From assembly GCA_045221575.1 (NCBI GenBank), contig JBGUWU010000005.1, positions 1-64,000 of the forward strand: DNA of 64,000 nt, read 5' to 3'. The translations under genes and the position numbers were made by a program. The stretch is from Scybalousia_A sp045221575. GTDB taxonomy: Bacteria > Bacteroidota > Bacteroidia > Bacteroidales > P3. The notes below the pieces were generated by a model, which worked only from the letters and a program-made list of their open reading frames with translations, was not told where the DNA came from and did not search any database. Below are positions 23,314-32,286 of the stretch, in pieces. Every line of letters begins with the position of its first letter. Position 1 is the stretch's first letter.

Positions 23314-24342
23314 ATGGAATTTAAAGCAGAACAAATAGCAGAGTTTCTCAAAGGAAGAGTAGAAGGGAATAAGGACGTTGTAGTCAGAGAACTTTGTAAA
23401 ATAGAAGAAGGTAAAGCAGGTGCGTTGGCTTTTCTTGCTAATCCGAAATATACTCAATATATCTACACTACAGAAGCCTCTGTAGTTATTATTAATGAAG
23501 ATTTTCATTTAGAACAACCTACAAAAGCAACCCTTATAAGAGTTAAAGACGCTTACTCTTCTTTTGCTACCTTATTGGAAATTTATAATCAATATAGGTT
23601 TATGCGTAGTGGTGTCAGCTCACTTGCATTCATTAATGAAAAAGCAACAGTAGGGCAAAACGTATATGTTGGTGAGTTTTCTGTGGTAGAAAAAGACGCT
23701 GTTATAGGAGATAATTGCAAGATATATCCTCAAGTGTTTATTGGAGAAAATGTTAAAATAGGTAATAATGTAACTATCTATGCTGGTGTTAAGATATATC
23801 ATGATACTGTAATCGGAGATAACTGCATATTGCATAGCGGTTGTGTGTTAGGCGCTGATGGTTTTGGCTTTGCTCCTTTGGAAGATGGTTCATTTAAAAA
23901 GATACCACAAGTAGGTAATGTTATTATTGAAAGCGATGTGGAGATTGGAGCAAACACTTGTGTAGATCGCTCTACTATGGGTTCTACTATAATAAGTAAA
24001 GGAACTAAGTTAGATAATCTATGTCAGATTGCTCATAATGTAAAGGTTGGGAAAAATACTGCAATGTCTGCTATGACAGGAGTAGCAGGCTCAACCTCTA
24101 TTGGAGATAACTGTTTCTTTGGTGGTCAAAGCGGTTTCGCTAATTCTTTGAAGATAGGTAATAGAGTTAAAGTAGGTGCAAAGACAGGTGTATTCAAAAA
24201 TATGAAAGATGATTCTGTTTTGATGGGTTACCCTGCTTTTAACTTCAGAGAGTTTATGAAAAGTACAGCAATTTTCCAACACTTACCTGAATTGGAAAAA
24301 AGAGTACGCGACTTAGAAAAGAAACTCAAAGAAAAAGAGTAA
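23314..24342 (+). CDS. lpxD: UDP-3-O-(3-hydroxyacyl)glucosamine N-acyltransferase
   Basis: Adds the N-linked acyl chain in lipid A synthesis. 343 aa from the ATG at 23314 (MEFKAEQIAEFLKG). A TTG at 23284 in the same frame overlaps the promoter and is rejected. After an N-terminal uridine-binding domain (GALAFLANPKYTQYI) comes a left-handed beta helix of hexapeptide repeats (GDNCKIYPQVFIGENVKIGN...), with the catalytic His in LCQIAHNVKVG. The C-terminus is a short helical tail. In Bacteroides lpxD usually precedes lpxC-fabZ and lpxA; here it is alone, with a terminator after it. Confidence 0.96.
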   Translation: MEFKAEQIAEFLKGRVEGNKDVVVRELCKIEEGKAGALAFLANPKYTQYIYTTEASVVIINEDFHLEQPTKATLIRVKDAYSSFATLLEIYNQYRFMRSGVSSLAFINEKATVGQNVYVGEFSVVEKDAVIGDNCKIYPQVFIGENVKIGNNVTIYAGVKIYHDTVIGDNCILHSGCVLGADGFGFAPLEDGSFKKIPQVGNVIIESDVEIGANTCVDRSTMGSTIISKGTKLDNLCQIAHNVKVGKNTAMSAMTGVAGSTSIGDNCFFGGQSGFANSLKIGNRVKVGAKTGVFKNMKDDSVLMGYPAFNFREFMKSTAIFQHLPELEKRVRDLEKKLKEKE

Positions 24343-24405
24343 ACAAATTTGATTTAAATTTTGCAAAACTAAGTTTCGGTCGCGCCAAACTTGGTTTTCA
24401 TAATG

Positions 24406-24444
24406 AAAAAAACTATTTTTTGACTAAAAAAATAGTTTTTTTTT
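24406..24444 (+). terminator. Terminator after lpxD
   Basis: A-rich/T-rich hairpin: AACTATTTTTT pairs with AAAAAATAGTT, followed by a run of T residues, about 65 nt past the lpxD stop. A third copy of the AAAAAATAGTTTTT arm follows at 24449. It could also serve transcripts on the other strand. Confidence 0.6.
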
Positions 24445-24543
24445 ATGCAAAAAATAGTTTTTGGGAGAACAAACTCTTGATTTGACAAAAGCAAAACGAA
24501 GAGTGGCGACAAGTAATTAGCAATTAGCGTATTAAATGTCTTT

Positions 24544-25398
24544 TTATAAAAATTCGGTTTTCATTCCTTGATGTTTCAAAGGAATACATACAACAGGAAT
24601 CTTTGCAAAACGGACTATATCTTGAGCTCTTGGGTCAGCAGCAAAGTCTGTTGATTCATCTCTTCCCATAACCATGCAAAGATCTACGTGATTACTTTCG
24701 TCATTTATATATTTTATTACCTCATCAGCGTAATCTTTGCTTGTCTTTAGGCCTTCTAAGGTAACTATATCGCAATTTACTTCTTTGTCTAAAAGGAATT
24801 TCTGTACGCCTGAGCCTATTACTTTTATTTTTGTTAAGTCTTCGCTATCTTGTCCTTCCCATGTGCCTATCAATAAGGTAACCTTTGCACCAAATTCCTT
24901 AGCCCATTTGATAGCATAAGGAACTTTTTGACGAGAAGACAAATACAGTTCTATTGGAAGTACGATATTCTTTATAGGTTTTGGTTCAATAGCAATATTA
25001 ACTGTCATAATTGGGTAATCAGTAGTACGAATAAGTCTGTGAGTATTTGCTCCTATAACATTAACACTTGTATTTGAAGTGCCGGCAACCATTAAATCAA
25101 TATCAATTTCCTTTGCGAATAGATTGATTTGTTCAGTTACAGAACCTTTTCTTATATATGGTTTTACGTCAAGGTCGTAAAGTTTTTTGATATTCTTCTT
25201 TAATTCTTCCAATTGCAGTTCTTGGTACTCAGGAGCCTTTTCTTGTTGTCCCAAAAGGCGGGCGAAGAATCCAATTTGCTCACTTACATGCAACAGATAA
25301 TACTCTGTTGTTAAGTCATTGAACATATATTTACAGAAACGTAAGCAAGCGTTCAAAGATAAATCATTGAAATCTGTTGTGATTAAAACTTTTTTCAT
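24544..25398 (-). CDS. Universal stress protein, two tandem UspA domains
   Basis: 284 aa, twice the size of one UspA domain. The first half begins MKKVLITTDFNDLSLNACLR and contains DLMVAGTSNTSVNVIGANTHRLI; the second begins IKNIVLPIELYLSSRQKVPYAIKWAKEFGAKVTLL and ends VVCIPLKHQG. Soluble cytoplasmic stress-response protein; the ATP-binding G-x2-G-x9-G motif is only partly conserved, so nucleotide binding is doubtful. It is monocistronic with a consensus promoter at 25450-25480. Confidence 0.88.
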   Translation of the reverse strand: MKKVLITTDFNDLSLNACLRFCKYMFNDLTTEYYLLHVSEQIGFFARLLGQQEKAPEYQELQLEELKKNIKKLYDLDVKPYIRKGSVTEQINLFAKEIDIDLMVAGTSNTSVNVIGANTHRLIRTTDYPIMTVNIAIEPKPIKNIVLPIELYLSSRQKVPYAIKWAKEFGAKVTLLIGTWEGQDSEDLTKIKVIGSGVQKFLLDKEVNCDIVTLEGLKTSKDYADEVIKYINDESNHVDLCMVMGRDESTDFAADPRAQDIVRFAKIPVVCIPLKHQGMKTEFL

Positions 25399-25449
25399 AA
25401 GTCTCTATATCTATTTCTTAATATCGCTTAATTATTCCTTTAACTTTTG

Positions 25450-25480
25450 CAAAATTACACTAAAACATTGAATTAACAAA
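25450..25480 (-). promoter_or_regulatory. Promoter of the universal stress protein gene
   Basis: Minus strand TTTG (25480-25477), 19-nt spacer, TAATTTTG (25457-25450): perfect consensus, 51 nt before the ATG. Confidence 0.8.
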
Positions 25481-25510
25481 AAGAAAAAGAGGTTTTTATA
25501 TAACCAAAGA

Positions 25511-26257
25511 CTAACGTATTCTTCTTATGCTTTGCAAATAGTGAGAATATTCTCTTGTGTCGTGATCTATTATTCCTTTACTATCCACTATGTCAATTCT
25601 TACTCTACCGCTTGAATGAATGCAATATTGTTTTTCAAGAAAGATACCTACATGAGTGATATGTTGTTTGTTCTTGCCGAAAAATAATAGGTCGCCCTCT
25701 TTTGCTGTGCTTAGGTTTTTTACTTTCTTTCCTTGCAGACATTGTTTTGAGGCATCTCTTTCTAAGTTTATTCCAAAGATACTAAAAACCACTTGAGTAA
25801 AACCCGAACAATCTATACCCATTACGCTCTTTCCTCCCCAAAGATAAGGAGTATTCAAAAAAGGAAGCACTATTTCTCTTAGGTTTTCTTTGTTTAGAGG
25901 TTTTATTTCGCTTAGTTCGGTGTTTTTTACAGAGAAATGATGCCCTGCAATAGTGAAATCTTTGCTTATAATCTTAGAACCAAAAGGGATAGCAATGAGT
26001 TCTTTATCCATTTGGATATAAGAGAACATAGAGGTTGAGAAATACTTGTTTTTTCTCGTCCTTTGCAGAGGGAGAATGTTTCTATTGTCAATATATCCTT
26101 GGTAGTTGTCGCTGAGATTAGTAATCTTTGCCCAACCATTACTTTGTTCTGTAACTAAGACACAATCTCCAAACAAAAGTTGAGTAACTTGTTCGCTAAG
26201 ACTTGTAGGTTCTTTTCTTACAGGACAAACACCAACAAAACAATAACCATATTTCAT
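25511..26257 (-). CDS. NlpC/P60 cell-wall peptidase with SH3-like domain
   Basis: 248 aa. The N-terminal half is an SH3b-like module (CFVGVCPVRKEPTSLSEQV, then GYIDNRNILPL). The C-terminal half is an NlpC/P60 cysteine peptidase: PYLWGGKSVMGIDCSGFTQ (catalytic Cys), HITHVGIFL (catalytic His) and HSSGRVRID. It cleaves gamma-D-Glu-diaminopimelate bonds in peptide stems, probably for recycling. No signal peptide is evident, which matches the Bacteroides YkfC-like group (a cytoplasmic or lipoprotein form is possible). It is the last gene of the clpX unit, 14 nt downstream of the DUF4294 gene. Confidence 0.93.
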   Translation of the reverse strand: MKYGYCFVGVCPVRKEPTSLSEQVTQLLFGDCVLVTEQSNGWAKITNLSDNYQGYIDNRNILPLQRTRKNKYFSTSMFSYIQMDKELIAIPFGSKIISKDFTIAGHHFSVKNTELSEIKPLNKENLREIVLPFLNTPYLWGGKSVMGIDCSGFTQVVFSIFGINLERDASKQCLQGKKVKNLSTAKEGDLLFFGKNKQHITHVGIFLEKQYCIHSSGRVRIDIVDSKGIIDHDTREYSHYLQSIRRIR

Positions 26258-26271
26258 CTATCTAACATTTG

Positions 26272-26859
26272 TTATAGTTTGCCGTTATCTATACAATAGA
26301 CTATGCGGTCTATCATTCTGTCTTCTTCGTTGTTCATTGGGTCAAAAGTAGTGTTGAGGTTGATACCCATAGCCTTGGTCGTAAGGTTAATGAACATCGT
26401 CTTTGTTCCTCCTGCGAAGTTTTTTATAAGAGAATAAGAACTTCTGCCTGTTTGTCTATGGATAAGTTTAACAAGAATCTTGCCTTGGCTTTTCTTTAGT
26501 TTTTTTATCTCACCAGAGAATTTGCTTTCTATGTCTTTCATCGCTTGTTTGCGAATCTTCTCTTTTTGTGAATCGTTTTGTGCATTAGCAATCAAGTTAG
26601 AATAACTATTTAATATACTCTCAACTCTTTTTGCGTAAGGATAAGCTTTTCTTACATCGCGTATAAGTTTTGCATATTGTGCCTGTTCTTGAGGAGTAAG
26701 GGGATTGATATAAGAAGTTACTAACACAGGGTCAAGATATGCCATTGGAATAGTGTCTCCTTGATATATAGTTCCAAAAACTGTTATTCCTCTTTCTGTT
26801 TGTGCTTTTACAAAGCCTAAAGATAGAACTAATATTATTACTAACAAAACTTTTTTCAT
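26272..26859 (-). CDS. DUF4294 family secreted protein
   Basis: 195 aa. It has a signal peptide (MKKVLLVIILVLSLGFVKAQ) and the block IPMAYLDPVLVTSYINPLTP-QEQAQYAKLIRDVRKAYPYAKRV, followed by KIRKQAMKDIESKFSGEIKKL, which I associate with the Bacteroidota DUF4294 family. Its function is unknown; envelope location is implied. It is packed between clpX (5 nt) and the NlpC/P60 gene (14 nt), so it is expressed with protein quality control and cell-wall genes. Confidence 0.88.
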   Translation of the reverse strand: MKKVLLVIILVLSLGFVKAQTERGITVFGTIYQGDTIPMAYLDPVLVTSYINPLTPQEQAQYAKLIRDVRKAYPYAKRVESILNSYSNLIANAQNDSQKEKIRKQAMKDIESKFSGEIKKLKKSQGKILVKLIHRQTGRSSYSLIKNFAGGTKTMFINLTTKAMGINLNTTFDPMNNEEDRMIDRIVYCIDNGKL

Positions 26860-26864
26860 GGCTG

Positions 26865-28112
26865 TTATTTTTTTATTTTCAATAGATTAGTATCTAAAAC
26901 CTCTTGTGCATATTTCTTGGTTATGACAACCTCTTTGGTCTTCTTGTCAGTAGGGATAGAGAACATCAAATCGTTCATAACATTCTCCATAATAGAACGC
27001 AAACCTCTTGCTCCCAAAGAATAATCTAAAGCAGTTTGAACAAAATAGTCTAAAGCTTCTTCTTCAAAAGTTAGTTTTTTGTTATCCATTTCAAATAACT
27101 TTTGGTATTGTTTGGTTATAGCGTTCTTAGGTTCAACAAGAATTCTCTTTAAAGCTTTTGCGTCAAGTTTATCTAAAGAAGTCAGAACAGGGAAACGACC
27201 AATAAGCTCTGGTATAAGTCCAAACTTTTTAAGGTCCTGCGGTTGTGCATATTTGAGAAACTCGTCTGTGTCTATATTATCTCTTTGTTGTGATTCATTA
27301 AAGCCAATAGCGTAAGAATTCATACGAGAAGCAATGTTTCTTTCTATGCCGTCAAAAGCACCAGCAGCGATAAATAGAATATTTTTGGTATTTACTTGTA
27401 TAAACTGCTGCTCAGGGTGTTTTCTTCCTCCCTCTGGTGGAACATTTACAAGAGTTCCTTCTAAAATCTTCAATAAAGATTGTTGCACACCCTCACCACT
27501 GACGTCACGGGTGATAGAAGGGTTATCTCCTTTGCGAGCAATCTTGTCTATTTCATCAATAAAGACAATACCTCTTTCAGCATTGGCTACGTCATAGTTA
27601 GCGTTCTGAAGAAGACGAGTAAGTATATTTTCTACATCTTCTCCTACATAGCCTGCTTGAGTAAGAGTTGTTGCATCGGCAATACAAAAAGGAACATTCA
27701 AAAGGTTTGCTATTGTACGAGCAAGAAGAGTTTTTCCTGTTCCTGTTTCTCCTATCATTATGATATTTGATTTGTCTAACTCAACATCATCAGTATTTTC
27801 TCCTTTTGCAAGATAATTCAAACGTTTATAATGATTATATACAGCTACAGAAAGTATTTTCTTAGCCCTGTCTTGTCCTATTACATATTGATTAAGAAAA
27901 GAAAATATTTCTTGAGGAGTCTTTAAGTCAAGAGAAGCTTTTTCAGATGAATGACCTGAATGTTGATGAGCTTTTGCCATGGCTTTATTAACCTGGCTTA
28001 AACATTCATCACAAATACCTAAGCCCTCAAACATAGAAGGAACAAAGACATTTAACTTATCTATTGGTCTGCCACAAAAAGCACAAATATCATTTATTTT
28101 TTTATTATTCAT
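26865..28112 (-). CDS. clpX: ATP-dependent Clp protease ATP-binding subunit ClpX
   Basis: Unfolds tagged substrates and feeds them to ClpP. 415 aa. It has an N-terminal zinc-binding domain (CAFCGRPIDKLNV...GICDEC), AAA+ core with Walker A GETGTGKTLLARTIA, Walker B GIVFIDEIDKIARK, and the sensor region YSLGARGLRSIMENV. The IGF-like loop for ClpP docking reads YAIGFNESQQ. In most Bacteroidota tig, clpP and clpX are adjacent; here clpP is absent and tig is 30 kb away. It is upstream of DUF4294 and the NlpC/P60 gene. Confidence 0.98.
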   Translation of the reverse strand: MNNKKINDICAFCGRPIDKLNVFVPSMFEGLGICDECLSQVNKAMAKAHQHSGHSSEKASLDLKTPQEIFSFLNQYVIGQDRAKKILSVAVYNHYKRLNYLAKGENTDDVELDKSNIIMIGETGTGKTLLARTIANLLNVPFCIADATTLTQAGYVGEDVENILTRLLQNANYDVANAERGIVFIDEIDKIARKGDNPSITRDVSGEGVQQSLLKILEGTLVNVPPEGGRKHPEQQFIQVNTKNILFIAAGAFDGIERNIASRMNSYAIGFNESQQRDNIDTDEFLKYAQPQDLKKFGLIPELIGRFPVLTSLDKLDAKALKRILVEPKNAITKQYQKLFEMDNKKLTFEEEALDYFVQTALDYSLGARGLRSIMENVMNDLMFSIPTDKKTKEVVITKKYAQEVLDTNLLKIKK

Positions 28113-28122
28113 TTCTGATTAT

Positions 28123-29364
28123 TTATTTTTGTTTTCCTACTTTGTAGCCTTTGATAGCGTAATACAAAATAAATAGGTAGCAAGGTAGGAATAATATATA
28201 AGGGATATGAGTGTTATGCAATAAATCTGATAATCCTCCATAAACTAATGGGATTAATGCACCTCCTACTATAGCCATTATCAATAAAGCTGAAGCAAAG
28301 GAAGTATTTTTCCCAAGTTTATCTATAGCTAAAGCCCATATAGCTCCCCACATAACAGCATTTGAGAATGAAAGCAGGATTAAAAAGATTAAGGAGGTAA
28401 CACCTGTACTACACAAAGAAATAATAACAAATATCAAAGAAAGAACAGAACAATAAATAAGAGCTTTTCGTTGAGATAGATATTTTGGTATAAGTACAAT
28501 AGTTGAAATATAGCCTAATAAAAGAGCAGCCAAAGCAAACATTCCTATCTTTGTGTAGATAGTATCAGGTAATCCTATTGATTTACTATAAGGTACAAGA
28601 GTATCTATAGCCATTACTTCTGCACCTTCATAAAAGAATAAAGCAAGAACACCTAACCATAGATAAAGAGGAAGTTTATGAGTCTGTTTTTCTTGATTAT
28701 TATCGTCATCAGTTGAATTCACATCAGGTAGTTTTGCTAAATAAACCATAAGAGCAATAAGAACCAATCCACAAGCCATAACAATGTATGGTAAGATTAT
28801 TCTATGTGCTAAGTCATTAAGTAATATTGTTTGAGCATCGCCTGTTACGTTGCTAATATTCTCAGATATAGAATCGAAATTAGATAACAAAGCCTTAGAA
28901 AAGATGTAAATACCTACAATGCCAGCGATTTTGTTAAACAAACCCATGATACACATTCTCTGAGTGGCAGATTCTATAGGTCCAAGTATGGTTACGTAAG
29001 GATTAGCAGCCGTTTGTAAGAGTGCTAAGCCTGTACCTTGAACAAATAATCCAATAAGGAAAACAATATAGTTTCTACTCAATGCTGCAGGTATAAATAT
29101 CAGACAACCTAAAGCCATAACTAATAAACCAAATGACATTCCTTTGGCAAAACCTGTTTTCTTTAATATACCAGCGGAAGGTAAGGCCATAACGAAATAA
29201 GAAATGTAGAAAGCAAAGGTAACTAAGTAAGCTTGAGTGTCGGATAATTGACAAGCTGTTTTAAGGAAAGGTATCAATTGATTGTTTAGCCAAGTGATAA
29301 AACCAAAAACAAAGTACAGAATACCAATAATGGTAAGGCTAAAAGCATAACTATTTTTTTTCAT
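28123..29364 (-). CDS. MFS sugar transporter, FucP/GluP-like (FHS family)
   Basis: 413-aa inner-membrane protein with about 12 transmembrane helices. It matches the fucose:H+ symporter family: GFITWLNNQLIPFLKTACQL near the start, FYISYFVMALPSAGILKKTG, and the signature QTAANPYVTILGPIESA. Likely imports a hexose such as glucose/galactose or fucose with protons; no sugar-metabolism genes are adjacent to decide which. It lies 10 nt upstream of clpX and 44 nt after pssA on the same strand. Confidence 0.93.
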   Translation of the reverse strand: MKKNSYAFSLTIIGILYFVFGFITWLNNQLIPFLKTACQLSDTQAYLVTFAFYISYFVMALPSAGILKKTGFAKGMSFGLLVMALGCLIFIPAALSRNYIVFLIGLFVQGTGLALLQTAANPYVTILGPIESATQRMCIMGLFNKIAGIVGIYIFSKALLSNFDSISENISNVTGDAQTILLNDLAHRIILPYIVMACGLVLIALMVYLAKLPDVNSTDDDNNQEKQTHKLPLYLWLGVLALFFYEGAEVMAIDTLVPYSKSIGLPDTIYTKIGMFALAALLLGYISTIVLIPKYLSQRKALIYCSVLSLIFVIISLCSTGVTSLIFLILLSFSNAVMWGAIWALAIDKLGKNTSFASALLIMAIVGGALIPLVYGGLSDLLHNTHIPYILFLPCYLFILYYAIKGYKVGKQK

Positions 29365-29408
29365 ATCTTCTCGTTTTTATTATCAGAATGCAAATTTACA
29401 CAAAAAAC

Positions 29409-30173
29409 TTATATTGTAGATTTCTTTACTATGTTTTCAATGATAGAAAGCAGGAGATACAATATTATTATCAGAGGCATAGAGTACAGACCTAAGAGAA
29501 CAAGCATAAAGAAAGCACAAATCAAAAAGATAAATTTTATTTCATTACCATGCCAATCGAGTTTTTTGAACTTCAAAGAGAACAGAGGCAATTCACTAAC
29601 CAAAAGTATAGCAAGAATAACAGAGATGATAAGTATAAAATAAGGATTATTCATTGTGCTAAACAAAAAACTATGTAGTTCATCAGAATTTATTCCCCAA
29701 AGATGTATGTTATTCGTGTGAAGATGGTTTATTATAGGAATGCTTAACCAAACTATTGCATTGGCAGGTGTAGGCAATCCAATAAAAGATAAGCTTTGTC
29801 TTTCGTCAATGTTGAATTTTGCCAAACGATAACAAGACATAATAGCCATAAACAAAGGAATATAACACACAAAACCTCCTAAGTAATTCAAAAAATCATA
29901 ATTGCTTTTGTTTTCCAATAATAAGGAAGTAGCGATCAACGATGGTGCAACACCAAATGAAACAACATCAGCTAATGAGTCTAACTCCTTACCTATAGCT
30001 CCGCTAACTTTTAATGCTCTTGCTGTCAAACCATCACAAAAATCAAATAATGCACCGCAGATTATAAATAAAGAAGCAAGCAAAGGTTGTTTCCACAATA
30101 GAAGAGCTACAATAGATAACACTCCACAAAGGAAATTCATTAAGGTAATAGTGTTTGGTATCTGTTTTTTCAT
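29409..30173 (-). CDS. pssA: CDP-diacylglycerol-serine O-phosphatidyltransferase
   Basis: Makes phosphatidylserine, the precursor of phosphatidylethanolamine. 254 aa, polytopic. It carries the CDP-alcohol phosphotransferase motif D-x2-DG-x2-AR-x8-G-x3-D-x3-D, seen as DFCDGLTARAL then GAIGKELDSLAD. Length and membrane pattern fit the PssA of Bacteroidota. The decarboxylase gene psd is not adjacent. It sits between dxr and the MFS gene on the same strand. Confidence 0.95.
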   Translation of the reverse strand: MKKQIPNTITLMNFLCGVLSIVALLLWKQPLLASLFIICGALFDFCDGLTARALKVSGAIGKELDSLADVVSFGVAPSLIATSLLLENKSNYDFLNYLGGFVCYIPLFMAIMSCYRLAKFNIDERQSLSFIGLPTPANAIVWLSIPIINHLHTNNIHLWGINSDELHSFLFSTMNNPYFILIISVILAILLVSELPLFSLKFKKLDWHGNEIKFIFLICAFFMLVLLGLYSMPLIIILYLLLSIIENIVKKSTI

Positions 30174-30221
30174 AAAATATAATGTTTAATGCTCAAAAAT
30201 AAAATTAAAAAGTAAATATAA

Positions 30222-31391
30222 TTACAAGATATAGTCTTTACGACAACGATTCTTTACTTCTTCGTCTGTAATAAAGTAGTCTTCCATGCTTGGATTAGCG
30301 ATAAATGAAGACTCTTTCATCGCTTTTTCTATTATTTTTGGTATATCCAAAAACGATATGCTACCTTTTAAAAACTCCTCTACAGCTATCTCGTTTGCGG
30401 CGTTCATTATGCAAGGCATATTCCCACCTTTCTCTATTGCAGAAAAAGCAAGCGAAAGACAAGGGAAAGTTTCCATATCGGGTTTATAGAAATCTAAACT
30501 ACCTATTTCAAATAAATTGAGTTCTTTTTGCTTTGTTGGAATACGGAAAGGATAGGACAGAGCATAAAGTATTGGCAAACGCATATCGGGTACAGACATT
30601 TGAGCCTTAATGCTTCCGTCTTCAAATTCAACCATTGAATGTATTATGCTTTGAGGGTGAATTATAGGAGTGATGTTTGAAGCCTCTACTCCAAAAAGCC
30701 ACTTAGCTTCTATAACTTCCAATCCTTTATTCATAAGGGTAGCACTATCTATTGTTACTTTTTTCCCCATAGACCAATTAGGGTTTTGAAGTGCTTGCTT
30801 GACAGTTATATTTTCTAACTCATGTTTCTTCTTTCCTCTAAAAGCGCCTCCTGAAGCAGTAAGTAAAATCTTCTTTATTTTATTATGATATTCTCCTTGT
30901 AAGCATTGAAATATTGCAGAATGTTCACTATCTACAGGAAGTATAGGCACATTGTTTTCATTTGCAAGACGAGTAATCAAATCTCCGGCAACGACAAGCG
31001 TTTCTTTGTTAGATAAGGCTATGGTTTTCTTTGCTTTTATTGCAGAAAGAGTAGGCTTTAATCCAGCAAAACCAACTAAAGCTGTCAATACAATGTCTAT
31101 GTCGTCAAACTCAACAACTTCTTCTATTGACTTTGAGCCAGCGAAAACTTTGATAAAAGTATCTTTTAAAGCTTGTTTTACTAACTCATATTTTGTTTGA
31201 TCAGCTATAACAACAGCATTTGGTTCAAATTCTAATGCTTGTTGTATTAATAAATCTGCATTTGTTCCTGCAGTAAGCACCTCTACAACAAACTCATCTT
31301 TGTGTTCTCTAACAATATCCAAAGTTTGTGTTCCGATAGACCCAGTAGAACCAAGTAAAGCAATATGTTTCTTTTTCTGCATCGTGTTCAA
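30222..31391 (-). CDS. dxr: 1-deoxy-D-xylulose 5-phosphate reductoisomerase
   Basis: Second step of the MEP isoprenoid pathway. 389 aa: NADPH-binding LLGSTGSIGTQTLDIV, then PVDSEHSAIFQCL (metal-binding region), SGGAFRG, NWSMGKKVTIDSATLMNKGLEVIEA and HPQSIIHSMVEF, all diagnostic. ATG at 31391 or the ATG four codons later (31382) are possible. A TAACTTTG -7 box is at 31405-31412. In many Bacteroidota a RseP metalloprotease gene follows dxr; here pssA does. Confidence 0.97.
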   Translation of the reverse strand: MNTMQKKKHIALLGSTGSIGTQTLDIVREHKDEFVVEVLTAGTNADLLIQQALEFEPNAVVIADQTKYELVKQALKDTFIKVFAGSKSIEEVVEFDDIDIVLTALVGFAGLKPTLSAIKAKKTIALSNKETLVVAGDLITRLANENNVPILPVDSEHSAIFQCLQGEYHNKIKKILLTASGGAFRGKKKHELENITVKQALQNPNWSMGKKVTIDSATLMNKGLEVIEAKWLFGVEASNITPIIHPQSIIHSMVEFEDGSIKAQMSVPDMRLPILYALSYPFRIPTKQKELNLFEIGSLDFYKPDMETFPCLSLAFSAIEKGGNMPCIMNAANEIAVEEFLKGSISFLDIPKIIEKAMKESSFIANPSMEDYFITDEEVKNRCRKDYIL

Positions 31392-31600
31392 TAAGTTTAG
31401 TTTGCAAAGTTATAACTTTTTTGTGAAATAGATATGTTTATATATTCTTCTTTTCTTAGTGAAAAACATTATGGTTTTTATGTAAAAATCAAGACTTTTA
31501 TTTATTATTCATCAATAAAAGAAACCAAATACTGTTTATTTCATAAAAAATGTGTAAATTTGCACTTGTAAGTAAGGAATAATAAAATACTAAATAAGAT

Positions 31601-32173
31601 ATGAATGCACAAATAAAAAATTTATTAGAAGAGACTTCTGTAGCTATGTCATCAGCAACAGATTTCTTAGAAAAAGATCTTAAAAAACTTAGAGCAGGAA
31701 AGGCCTCTCCACAGATGTTAGAAGGAGTTAAAGTCGATTATTACGGAACTCTTACACCAATAGAGCAAGTAGGAAACATAAATACTCCTGCTGCAAATCA
31801 AATAACAATACAACCTTGGGATAAATCCGCAATAGGACCTATAAACAAGGCTATTATTGATGCCAATCTTGGCTTTACTCCAAAAGTAGAAGCAGATTTA
31901 CTAAGAATAACTCTTCCTCCTTTAACAGAAGAGAGAAGAAAAGATATAATGAAAAACGTCAAGAAATCTGCAGAAGACTCAAAAGTTTCAATAAGAAATA
32001 TTCGTCGTAACTATATAGACAAAATAAAAAAGACTAAGGATAATAAAGAAAATCCTGCAACAGAAGACGAAATCAAACAAGCAGAAAAAGATGTTCAAGA
32101 TTTAACAGATAAGTTTATTAAACAGGTAGATGATATTATTGCAAACAAAGAAAAAGAAGTAATGACTGTTTAA
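31601..32173 (+). CDS. frr: Ribosome recycling factor
   Basis: Splits post-termination ribosomes with EF-G. 190 aa, expected length. Motifs: KDLKKLRAGKASPQMLEGVKVDYYG near the start (head/long helix) and VKKSAEDSKVSIRNIRRNYID. A TAAATTTG -7 box is at 31555-31562. The usual neighbour pyrH is missing. A strong terminator follows at once, so it is monocistronic. Confidence 0.97.
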   Translation: MNAQIKNLLEETSVAMSSATDFLEKDLKKLRAGKASPQMLEGVKVDYYGTLTPIEQVGNINTPAANQITIQPWDKSAIGPINKAIIDANLGFTPKVEADLLRITLPPLTEERRKDIMKNVKKSAEDSKVSIRNIRRNYIDKIKKTKDNKENPATEDEIKQAEKDVQDLTDKFIKQVDDIIANKEKEVMTV

Positions 32174-32195
32174 AAAGACTTAAATATATTTTAAT

Positions 32196-32236
32196 CAAGG
32201 TTGTTTAAAAATAAAGTTAAACAACCTTGTTTTTTT
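32196..32236 (+). terminator. Terminator of frr
   Basis: Perfect 13-bp stem (CAAGGTTGTTTAA with its complement at 32217-32229), 8-nt loop, then seven T residues. It ends just before the promoter of the WG-repeat gene. Confidence 0.9.
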
Positions 32237-32286
32237 AGAAAAATTTGTACTTTTGCAACCGAAGTATAAATAAAAATAGAATGCGT